NCBI RefSeq assembly: GCF_011386835.1
Contig: NC_088798.1
Location: 6,758,001 to 6,822,000, forward strand
DNA length: 64,000 nt
From: Chrysemys picta bellii
Taxonomy: Eukaryota > Chordata > Testudines > Emydidae
Direction of reading: 5' to 3'
Shown: piece after piece, positions 55,661 through 64,000 of the stretch
Position numbering within the stretch: position 1 is the stretch's first letter
Layout: each line of letters opens with the position of its first letter
Notes under the pieces: generated by a model
What the model was told of the DNA's origin: nothing
The model's input: only the letters and a program-made list of their open reading frames with translations
The model's database searches: none
Program-made: the position numbers and the translations under genes

Positions 55661-56574
55661 GCAATGCTGCTGCTAATAATGAGATTCTGACCTCAGTTGC
55701 AGCAGTGTACATCTGCAGTAAACCCATTGATGTATCCATCAATCCTTCCCTTTCTGTATTGCTTTTTTACGTCCACTTTCCCCTGATCGCATCAACAAAT
55801 GTAAACTCATTGATGGCAGTGACGGTCTTTTAATAAGCATTTATACCGTGCCTATCAGATAGCCCCTTGATTGCGGACAGGTGTCCTTCAGCTGTAGTGC
55901 GATTCATATACACTATTAATTATAACAATTAGTGATAGCAGCCTCATCCCAATACAAAACTGGTCACTGAGAGGACCGCCTCATTCTGCCTGTCACTATG
56001 ATCCATCTTTGGAGGGGGCTGAGAAAGAGGAAGTGATGAGTAAAAATTATTTCAGAATGGCTTTTTTTTTTCAAAATGCAAATGTGTCTAAATCTGGAGG
56101 TTTGAAGTTTCACAATTTAAAAGATTGCGCCCAGGTCTATAGTTTGATGTTACCCCAAAAAGTGATTTTTTTTTTTTATTTTCAAAATTGGAAATATCAT
56201 TGAAACTTGAAGAAAAAAAAACAGTCTGAGCTCTAATCTATAGTTGAACCCCTCCCTACTTAAATATAAAACTCTGAGCTTGGGGCTAGATCTATCTACC
56301 TAGTTTCTTGATGATCCTTCATTACTGTGGTATAGAGATTCTTAGTCCTTTCCATACCAGAACCCTCGTCAGCATCCTCCTCCCATCAGCCAAGATCCCC
56401 TTCTCACTTAGCAATATGGTAGCCACATGGGTCATGCCCCTGCTTGTGACCACACTGCTTGAAAACCTGAGCAACCCATCATCTTTCCACAAAACTGAGG
56501 TCTTTCTCTCTGATGCAGTTAGTCCCTGCCTCCCTGATGTCCCAGAGTCCTGTATTGGGAGTCATTCCCAAATT
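55661..56574. other. No gene recognised; AT-rich patch
   Basis: At 56040-56235 T/A-runs and a terminal GAGCTCTA may be a decayed AT-rich hAT-like copy. No gene is supported. Confidence 0.4.
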
Positions 56575-56700
56575 CCCCAGTAGGCGTTGGGTTATGCTAC
56601 TCTTTGTTATGTTTGTACAGTACTCAGCACAATGGGGCCCTGCTCCATGACTGGGGTCCCTAAGAGCCACCACAATACATATAAATAATAATTGTGTTTC
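56575..56700 (+). repeat. MIR/L2-type 3' tail
   Basis: TTTGTACAGTACTCAGCACAATGG and CATGACTGGGGTCC…CCACCACAATACATATAAATAA are the tail landmarks. Confidence 0.75.
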
Positions 56701-56959
56701 TGGCTCTTTGCACAACAAACATCACATGAAGAAACCACATGGGCAGGATGGGATCCAATTAATCATGTTTTCTGACTATACCCAACATGCAAGGCCTGGC
56801 TACGTAGATACATTGCTGCTCTGGTTAGGTACGGGCAACTTCTAAAACATATGACACAGTGAGCATCACTGAAGGGCTCACAAACTATTTAAAGGATACT
56901 ACCCTATTCCTTTACACTACAATAACAACACTACCTGAGCTACCACGCTGGGCTAGAAC

Positions 56960-57249
56960 AGCGGTTCTCAAACTGTGGGCCGTGACTTCAAAGTGGGTTG
57001 CCACCTTGTTTTGATGGGGTCGCCAGGGCTGGCATTAGACTTGCTGGGGTCCAGGGTCGAAGCCCAAGGGCTTCAACCTTCGGTGGCGGGGATCAGGTTA
57101 CAGGAACCCCACCTGGTGCTGAAGCCCTTGTGCCAGGGCAGCGGGGCTCGGGTGGGCGGGCTCCTGAGTCAGTCCCTGCTCCTGGGGTCGTGTAGTAATT
57201 TTTGTTGCCAGAAGGGGGTCGCGGTGCAATGACGTTTGAGACCCCCTCG
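56960..57249. mobile_element. hAT-like element, 290 bp
   Basis: The left end (C)AGCGGTTCTCAAACTGTGGG is paired with an inverted right end CGTTTGAGACCCCCTCG. Flanks GCTAGAAC (56952-56959) and TCTAGAAC (57250-57257) match at 7 of 8. The interior is GC-rich and non-coding; two overlapping frames there are spurious. Confidence 0.8.
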
Positions 57250-57257
57250 TCTAGAAC

Positions 57258-58071
57258 ATTGTCTTTTGTCACCCGCCCAACTCTTTTTGAACTATAGGAA
57301 CACTGCCACTTCATGCTAATATTTTTTAAATGATATCACTGTAATGTTTTCAGTGAGACTTTTATTCCAATCTAGCCTATTCTGGAGACAGCCTTTCTGA
57401 TCTTATCTTTCCTCCTTCATCTGATTCCTGTATTATTATTATGATTTAAATAAATCATTTGTTCCAAATACAGAAATGCCTGTCAAAGCCCAGGGCTGTG
57501 ACTTCCTATTTGCCGGGGCAATAGGGTTACACATGACTTGCTCTGAGTGAGGGCACTACTGATTCACGTTAAGGATTCTACACATCCATTTTCCTTTTGC
57601 ACCCGTCATCCAGAGTTGTTGAAATTACTTGTGCCAAACAGATTTCATGTCAGTGAAATATGAAGGGGAAATATGTATTAGTTTATTAAAATCCTGAAAA
57701 TGTCAGAGTATTAGCAGCCATAATTAATATGTGTTTAAATTCTCTACCCGCAGCCAGACAGTCTTTTATTTTGTTTAAACTGAAGCTTGATGTTTTCAGT
57801 CAGCACGTTATTGTTTAACAGGAGGAGAGAGTGAACACTATACCACTTTCCTTAAGCAGACCAGGCCTTGGAATGTGTTCCAGCTAACGTACAATCCTGA
57901 TCTATTTGTTAGATACTGGAGGTGAAATTTTGATCCTGCACCCAGAGATCAGTTGCCTGAAGAGAAAAAAGAAAATCACTATAAGGCCAAATCCCGGACC
58001 CTTCTTATAGTCCCAGTCAACGTATGCTGTTCTTTGGGGGTAGAGGAGGAGTAGAGACTCTCAAAATCTTC
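57258..58071. other. No gene recognised; possible conserved noncoding DNA
   Basis: The part 57480-57860 has no recognisable repeat, low CpG and many AT-rich words such as GCAGCCATAATTAATATG and TTATTGTTTAACAGG. It is a candidate conserved noncoding element, but conservation cannot be seen here. Confidence 0.3.
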
Positions 58072-58342
58072 CAGAACTGGTCAGAAAGTGATATTTTTTT
58101 TCCCCAGTGAAAAATTTTAATGACAACAAAAAATATTTTTTTCATCAAAATGTTTGCGTTTTTATCTGTCAAAACCCCAGAAAATTAAAGTTAAAAAAAC
58201 TTTGAAAATTTTGGGGTTTTGGTTGCCAAAAATATAATCTTTTGACAAACAGGGACCGTTTCCACCAAAATATCCAATTTTTTTGTTGAAAAGGTCATTT
58301 TCTGTCCAAAAAATGCTAATGTACAAATTTTGACCAGCTCCA
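58072..58342. mobile_element. AT-rich hAT-like element (CAGAGCTGGTCA family)
   Basis: It starts CAGAACTGGTCAGAAA and ends TTTTGACCAGCTCCA. Flanks AAATCTTC (58064-58071) and AAGTCTTT (58343-58350) match at 6 of 8, differing only by transitions. Confidence 0.7.
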
Positions 58343-59254
58343 AAGTCTTTCCCATCTCATTGCTCTGTGCACTCTCTGTATGACCGATGCCCTTCCTTCT
58401 TTTCCTTCCCTTCATGGCTTTCAACTCTCCTCCAATACCCAGACCGATGTCTCTGTTCCATTCTTGACTCCTCCTGAAGCAGGGATGTAACATTACCTCC
58501 TTTCTCTGTGTACCTCTCCTGTTGTCAGTGGAGAATTAAATATCCCCAGCACCCTTCCTTTCAGCTGCCGTGTCTTGAGCAATTCTGGGAGCTGGTCTTG
58601 ACTTGCAGAGTTCTCTGGTTTTAGTTAGCCTCAGACCTGCATGGAGAAGGGGATCTTGCCTACCACAAGTACAAGAGCCCTATGAGGTCCCCCTCCCCCA
58701 GCTGGTGACAATGATTGAAGAGACAACTTCACCAGGCCCCACTTACAGGATATTCTCTTTTTCCATCCGAACAGGTCACTGTCCGGTCCTGCCTCTCCTA
58801 CCCCCAGACATCAGCTGAGAGAGCAGGGAGAGAATAAACCACCCTCAGCATGACCCTGAGCAAGAATCTCTGAGGGACGGTATTTGGGTTGAGCAGGGAG
58901 GTGGTAAGAAAGGAGCAAGAGGCAGCGTAACTTTTAGTTGGATGGGGACTGGGAGAGGGTGGTAAATATTAAGAGAGCTCAGAGGGCTCTGAATGGAAGG
59001 GGAATTTTAAAGCCTAAGGCTGGGAATTTCCAAGGAGCCTCTGGGAGTTAGGTACCTAAATGCCATTGAAATCCGGTAGGAGTTGGACACTCCGTTCAAC
59101 TCCTTTGAAAATCTGAGCCTCATTGGAATGATTTGGAACTATCCTGTGGTGCCCACAGGAGCTGGTGTAATTGTGCATGCCTGTTACTGTTCTCCTCACA
59201 CACCCTCGTCTTCCCTCCAATTTCTCGCCAGACCCACTTGCTGCCTCTTGTTTC
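58343..59254. other. No gene recognised
   Basis: Apparently single-copy. A GTTAGGTACCTAAATGCC phrase near 59047 recalls the TTAGG-rich foldback repeat that flanks the MITE at 59484. Confidence 0.45.
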
Positions 59255-59388
59255 CAGTTAGACTGTAAACTCTTCGGGGCAGGCCCTGTGTCTTGCTTTG
59301 CATTGGCACAAGCACTTGACTCTGTGACTGGGCCTTCGATTCTGATCGGAGCCTTTGGGCCCTACCACAATAGAAATGCTAAATAGGA
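59255..59388 (+). repeat. MIR/L2-type 3' tail
   Basis: TTAGACTGTAAACTCTTCGGGGC, CAGGCCCTGTGTCTTGC and CCCTACCACAATAGAAATGC are tail landmarks; the middle holds a short extra segment. Confidence 0.7.
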
Positions 59389-59399
59389 CTGTTGATAAA

Positions 59400-59820
59400 T
59401 GGGTGACATTTTCAAAAGCACCAAAGTCCCATTTTCAAAAGTGACTTAGGAGCCTCAGTCCCATGGACTTTCATCGACACGAAGGCCCGGTCTACACTGG
59501 GGGGGTGTCGATGTAAGATACGCAATGTCAGCTGCGGGAATACCATAGCTGAAGTTGACATATCTTATTCCGACTTACCTCCCGTCCTCATGGCGCGGGA
59601 TCGACGGTCGCGGCTCCCCTGTCGACTCCGCTACCGCCACTTGCTCCGGTGGAGTTCTGGAGTCGACGGGGAGCGCGTTCAGGGATCGATATATCGCTTC
59701 TTAATGAGACACGATATATCGATCCCCGATAAATCGATCGCTACCCGCCGATACGGCGGGTAGTCTGGACATATGCTAAGTCTCCTAAGTGCTTAAGTAA
59801 CTCTTGAAAATGGGACGCAG
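59400..59820. repeat. Foldback repeat with TTTTCAAAAGTGACTTAGG arms, split by a MITE
   Basis: The left arm GTCCCATTTTCAAAAGTGAC (59426 on) continues to TTAGGAGCC. It faces an inverted right arm, AGTAACTCTTGAAAATGGGAC (ends 59816), across the Harbinger-like copy. The arms are old and imperfect. Confidence 0.6.
59484..59776. mobile_element. Harbinger-like MITE, copy 4
   Basis: The left end is GGCCCGGTCTACACTGG and the right end (inverted) GCATATGTCCAGACTACCC. The interior shows GTCGACTCCG, ATATCGATCCCCGATAAATCG and TCGACGGTCGCGG, diverged from copies 1 and 2 but with the same layout. Flanks GAA/TAA are imperfect. Many CpGs are retained. Confidence 0.7.
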
Positions 59821-60568
59821 TTCTTAAATCAGGGTGGGCCTTTCAAAAAAATGTTACCCTTGTTACTCATCCACTTTACTTTGTACCTGTTCTGGTGGCA
59901 TCTTTACTCTCGGCAATTTGTACATCTTCGTCTCCTCATGAGAAACCACAGCTTAGACTCTGGAATGTTTTCATTGCCCTCTCTGGTAAATACTAAGGCT
60001 TCCCTCAGAAATATCTGCCGCCACCTCCTCTGACACTCTTCCCCAACTCTGTTCCTCAAGAGCCCTCCAGTCTTTCCTCCCTTGACCTCCTCCTCTCCCT
60101 TATGTATTTGTAACGTATTGTATTGTTTGTCTTGCAGGCTTGCTCAATCTTCACTCCTGCCTGGAATGATATTTCTGACAACTTTCTTACATTCCTTTTC
60201 ATTCGTCTCACGCATCTCCCCCTTGAAGCACTGACATTGCTGATTTATATGTCTGTTGTGTTCCATTATTTCCTCTGTGATCCACATTGCTCAAATACCA
60301 CATATAGCCGTGCACAGACTACTTCAACACAGGTCAGCCACGTGCTTTAGCACTGTTAGTCATTAGTATCTCAGGTATACGCCAAATCCACCCACCAAAC
60401 GACCTCACCTCAGTTTTGCCTCAAGCCACCAAGGCCTTCTTTTCAGACTCCAGAGGATTTCTTGACTCCAATACAGTTGTTGGCCAACCCATAAGGTTAT
60501 ATTGGCCTTTTATAGCCTTGGCACTCTCAATTTTGCATAGTTTTTTCACCCATTCACCTGTCTTTCCT
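59821..60568. other. No gene recognised
   Basis: Apparently single-copy sequence; no supported feature. Confidence 0.5.
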
Positions 60569-61255
60569 TGTGATGGGGTATGCCAGACACTCTGAGGCCT
60601 CAAGGTCCTGCCACACCTCACCCCAAAAAAGGGCAGTGGAGAGGGTTCCTCCAAGCTGCCTAGAGTGGCTGTGGGGTCACAGCCAATCAGGACCCAGCAG
60701 CCTAGTATAAGTAGAGCTGCAGGGCCAGGGGGAGTTCAGTTCCTTGCTAGAGCTGTAGGAGCATGGCTGGCTGACGGAGATGCAGAACCCCGGACAGGGC
60801 AGACTGACAGAAGCCGGGGAGAGCGAGAAAGAGCCCTGAGCTGCTTGCTGGGACTCCATTAGGACAACGCCCTGAGGTAAGGGTGAAGCTGGTGTGGGGT
60901 CGCTGGGAAGTGGCCTAGGGAATTAGAGAAGCTGTGCAACATAGTTAAAGGGACACAGTTGATGGCATGGCTGCTACCTACAGGGTCCCTAGGCTGGAAC
61001 CCAGAGTCGTGGGTGGGCCCGGGTCCCCCTTCCCCATTAGTCACTGGGGGAAAGTGTCCTGGACACTGAGGCACCCCAGAGGGAGAACTGAACTATTGTG
61101 GCCCAGAAGCCCAAGAGGGCAAAGACATTGTCTCCCGGGAAGGAGCCCTGGGGCACTGCACTATTCCACAGCAGGGACAAACAGAGAGAAAGAGAGTGCG
61201 GGCATATGCACTCGGCCAAGGGGGCGCTCACAAGAGGTGAGTGCACCCCGTGACA
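60569..61255 (+). mobile_element. Probable solo LTR of an endogenous retrovirus or LTR retrotransposon
   Basis: A 687-bp segment begins TGTGATGGGGTATGCC and ends GTGCACCCCGTGACA, the TG…CA form with short inverted ends (TGTGATGGGGT / ACCCCGTGACA). Flanks TTCCT and CTCCT match at 4 of 5, consistent with a short integrase duplication. Inside are a CCAAT box (60683-60687) and a TATAA box (60706-60710), which suits a U3 promoter. No paired LTR, primer-binding site or coding region lies in the window, and no AATAAA was found, so solo status and class are inference. Confidence 0.6.
60683..60710 (+). promoter_or_regulatory. CCAAT and TATA boxes of the putative LTR
   Basis: AGCCAATCAGG is followed about 18 bp later by AGTATAAGTAGAG. 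Order and spacing fit an RNA polymerase II core promoter; activity is not shown. Confidence 0.5.
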
Positions 61256-61320
61256 CTCCTGTTCAACTCTTGGCATCAAACAGTGTCTTGTAGGCGCACA
61301 TCTGCACTAGAAGTGGTGCA

Positions 61321-61376
61321 TCATAGAATATCAGGGTTGGAAGGGACCTCAGGAGGTCATCTAGTCCAACCCCCAG
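61321..61376 (-). repeat. CR1 3' tail, short
   Basis: TCATAGAATATCAGGGTTGG, GGGACCTCAGGAGGTC and ATCTAGTCCAACCCCC. Only about 55 bp. Confidence 0.9.
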
Positions 61377-61795
61377 TACTTCACCACTGAGCTCTGAGAG
61401 GGATCATGACAATTTCTGCTGAAGTCAGTGGGATTCTGTGCTGTCTGGGGCACCCTGTATATAGCTGAGATTGAACAAAAAACAGTTCCTGGGACCAGGA
61501 ACCTAGTCCCTACCTCATGATACCCACTTCAACCCCAAGACACTAAAAGCGTAGCAGGGAGAAGGAGCACGTGGACAGGCGATGGAACAAGAAAAGTTAG
61601 AGCCAGCCCTGACCCTAACCCACCTCATCAGTCAATTGCTTTCTCCGCAACTGTCTTGCTAGGAAGCACAAAAGAGAGGACAAGATTATATTTAACGGTA
61701 CCACCTCCTCGGACTTTCCTTGTGCATGTGTCGGTCTGCTGAATAGAAGTTCCCCGTGGCAGGAATTGTCCTTATGTATGTCTCATGCAGCACTA
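61377..61795. other. No gene recognised
   Basis: Apparently single-copy sequence; nothing supported. Confidence 0.5.
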
Positions 61796-61917
61796 GGGTG
61801 ACCAGATATCCCAGTTTTATAGAGACAGTCCTGATATTTGGGGTTTTGTTTTCTATAGGCACCTATTATCCCCCTGCCCCATGTCCCGATTTTTCACACT
61901 TGTGATCTGGTCAGCCC
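61796..61917. mobile_element. Short MITE with GGGTGACCAGAT ends
   Basis: A 122-bp element: left GGGTGACCAGATATCCC, right (inverted) GGGCTGACCAGATCACAAG. The interior is TATAGAGACAGTCC…TTCTATAGGC and CCCCTGCCCC. No clear target duplication. Superfamily not assigned. Confidence 0.6.
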
Positions 61918-62510
61918 ATGCAGTATCAAGCACATAGTCAAAGCTTAACAAATAACCAATGGATTTGCTTAATGTTGAGAAAAACCTGCTGAGAAGTCTA
62001 CTATGCATTTGCTTAACACGGTAGAAAGAAGCAGGCTCTGGCTTAGTCAAGAGAAGGCAGTCCTTTCATTCACTCTCTGGGATGGGCTGAGAGTTTGCTT
62101 AGTCCACCTATTGCCAAACCTTCGCTTCTGTCCTGAGACAAGTCACAGGAGCTTTCAGATAGCAACCAACCAAGTGGCTTTCCTGAGAGTTGAGCTGCTT
62201 AGATTGGAGAGATTTTAATTCTGATCAGTGGATGTGTTTCTCTTCCACCCCTTTGTGGCATTTGAGGAGAATGCTGTGCAAAGGTCTGGTCATATATCAG
62301 GGGATGGATGCAGGATTTATGGAGGGATGGCAACTTCCTTATTTAAGTTAACCAGGGTTTTCAGACACGTACTCCCTCTATGCTATCATTGGTCCCCCTC
62401 CAGCTCCATCTGGTTCTCGGGGAAGCCCGTTTATAGTCTAGGGCATATAAATCTGAATGGCACATGGGAACAGACTGCAAACCAGACAGTTACCATTTAT
62501 TTACAGTGGG
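61918..62510. other. No gene recognised
   Basis: Apparently single-copy sequence; nothing supported. Confidence 0.5.
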
Positions 62511-62676
62511 AATAAGAACATAAGAATGGCCCTATTGGGTCAGACCAAGGGTCCATCTAGCCCAGGATCCTGTCTTCCGACAGTGCCCAGTGCCAGATCC
62601 CCCAGAGGGAATGAACAGAACAGGTAATCAGCAAGTGATCCATCCCCTGTCACCCATTTCCAGCTTCTGGCAAACT
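62511..62676 (-). repeat. CR1-type 3' region, second subfamily
   Basis: AATAAGAACATAAGAATGGCC, GGGTCAGACCAAGGGTCC, ATCCTGTCTTCCGACAGTG and CCCATTTCCAGCTTCTGGC mark a CR1 subfamily whose tail differs from the CATAGAATC type. Confidence 0.8.
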
Positions 62677-63075
62677 TCAATATGCATCTAATTATACACT
62701 TGCCTGGCATAATTATTAATATTCAAGTGAGTATCTGCAAGAACATTTAGTAGCATGGGGGCATCTTCTTACTAAAGTGGGGGGGCATATTGGTGCAATA
62801 CAGAGAATGGGTGGGATCTTTATTAGGCTCTAAGTGAGTTAGGAGCACAAGCCCCAATAGACTTCCAATAGGACTTGTGCTCAGAAGTCACTTAGGAGAT
62901 TTTGACAATCCTATGCAATATAGCACCATGCCGAGGCTCCCCAGGTTTGGGTAGACATCACCGTCATAGTGAGTTCAGTCTTGGCCTCCCCTTCCCAAGT
63001 AAGCATGGAGCCCCGACCTGCCTGCCTGACGAATCTAGTGACTTTCATCTCCCTGTGTCTAGCCTTGGTGCTTTG
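62677..63075. other. No gene recognised; small foldback
   Basis: TAGGCTCTAAGTGAGTTAGG (62823) and its rough inverse AGTCACTTAGGAG (62886) flank an AAGCCCCAATAGAC centre, another copy of the TTAGG foldback type. Confidence 0.4.
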
Positions 63076-63450
63076 TCATAGCCTTAGAGGTTTAAGGCCG
63101 GAAGAGATCACCAGATCATCTAGTCTGATCTCCTGCATATCACAGGCCATCAACGCCACCCAGCACTGACACACTAAACCCAACAACCGAAATGAGACCC
63201 AAGTGGTACAGCCAACAGGCGACTAAACTATGATGTGCCACTGGCAGAGAATAGGAGGGATGAGGTGCACCAGTGCCCATGGCCTCTGTAACGGCAGGGA
63301 ATTGATGAAGAAAGCTATCCAGATGATCTCGGCAAGGGACCTATGACAATGCGTCACAGGAAAGTGAAAACCTCCTCAGGTCCTTGCCGATCTGGGAGAA
63401 AATTCCTTCCTGACCCTGTATCTGGGGATCAGTCAGACCCTGAGCATGAG
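63076..63450 (-). repeat. CR1-type 3' region
   Basis: TCATAGCCTTAGAGGTTTAAGG, ATCATCTAGTCTGATCTCC, ATATCACAGGCCATC, then GGGAGAAAATTCCTTCCTGACC and CAGTCAGACCCTGAGCATG. The order matches a CR1 3' end on the minus strand with part of the upstream region. Confidence 0.8.
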
Positions 63451-64000
63451 CCTAGATAGGCGAGCATGAAGCATGGATCAGGAATGGTTGGTGAGAGTGG
63501 CCAAGTCAGTTTAGGCCCTTGGCTCCATCAAAAGCACAGCAACCCGAGCAATCGCTTGCATTATTTGCCCTTATTAAGTAATATCACTTGTCTGTGAATT
63601 AGACCCCGATCCTGCGATGAGCTTCACATAGGCAGACCCTTGTGCCAACAAGAAGCCCCCTTTAAGGATCAGGCTCTGGTGAAAACCTTCCCACTGAAGC
63701 AGTTATCATTGAGCTGATAACCGACTAATACATTATCTTTTGCTGGAGACAAGCCTACATTATGGTACATCCAGAGTCCAGCAGCGTATGCTGCCAGGGT
63801 TGTTTTGAGTGGGGGAGCAGCGAATCTAATGCAAGACAGAAGACTTAACAAGCAAGTGGAAATTTTTACATAAAAGAAAATATCTGAGGCTACAACCCAT
63901 ATTAATGAACTGAGAAAACAGACAGATGCACATTGGGGATTTGACTGATACCTGGGAGCATATTTTATTGTATTTTTTCATACTTTTACATCTGGCGCTT
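63451..64000. other. No gene recognised to the window edge
   Basis: Apparently single-copy sequence; nothing supported. Confidence 0.5.

Noticed and set aside
56975..57232. 85-codon frame
   Set aside because: It lies entirely inside the hAT-like element and has no transposase similarity.
60665..60862. 65-codon frame in the putative LTR
   Set aside because: It overlaps the core promoter and leader region; nothing in it suggests a protein.

Overview
The window looks like nuclear DNA of a turtle (Testudines, probably Cryptodira), and I find no intact host gene in it. The organism call rests on the repeats. There are many CR1 LINE copies whose 3' ends carry the ATTCTATGATTCTATG-type tail, a tRNA-derived SINE that ends in a CR1-like tail (the cryptodiran tRNA-Lys SINE layout), many MIR-like SINEs, and young hAT-, Harbinger- and mariner-like MITEs. 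A crocodilian or other archosaur-side genome is the main alternative. The open reading frames present are chance frames or decayed transposon pieces, and I see no splice-bounded conserved exon. The most likely setting is an intergenic region or a very long intron.

Layout. 0-5.3 kb: a palindromic retroposon copy, a Cys-rich ORF of unknown origin (about 1.27-2.0 kb), a C-rich tract, a MIR, a second palindromic retroposon and a 286-bp CpG-rich Harbinger-like MITE. 5.3-17.4 kb: a Tigger-like element inside an older palindromic repeat, a three-level nest (hAT in a TIR element in a MIR), two further hATs in MIRs, a fragment of CR1 reverse transcriptase and several AT-rich hAT-like elements. 17.4-31.9 kb: mostly old single-copy DNA with scattered MIRs and palindromic repeats. 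At 27.5-28.6 kb a CR1 is split by the C-terminal end of a different LINE that encodes a restriction-like endonuclease (R2/NeSL/Utopia type). 32-43 kb: the densest repeat cluster, with a tRNA-SINE inside an AT-rich TIR element, a CR1 split by a hAT, a mariner MITE carrying a 56-bp retroposed tail, a hAT with a perfect 8-bp duplication, a CR1 split by a second Harbinger MITE, a hAT end with an internal inversion and a palindromic retroposon. 43-64 kb: sparser, with a 77-bp perfect-arm palindrome at 45.9 kb, three more Harbinger-like copies, a probable solo LTR with CCAAT and TATA boxes at 60.6-61.3 kb and CR1 tails at the right edge.

The parts form no pathway; they record nested insertions. Insertion types are best supported by flanking duplications readable in the sequence: 8 bp for hATs, TTA/TAA for Harbinger-like elements, TA for mariner and 10-14 bp for the palindromic retroposons. 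The most unusual observation is that all five copies of one retroposon family, probably Penelope-like, end in an inverted copy of their own sequence and sit between 10-14-bp duplications.
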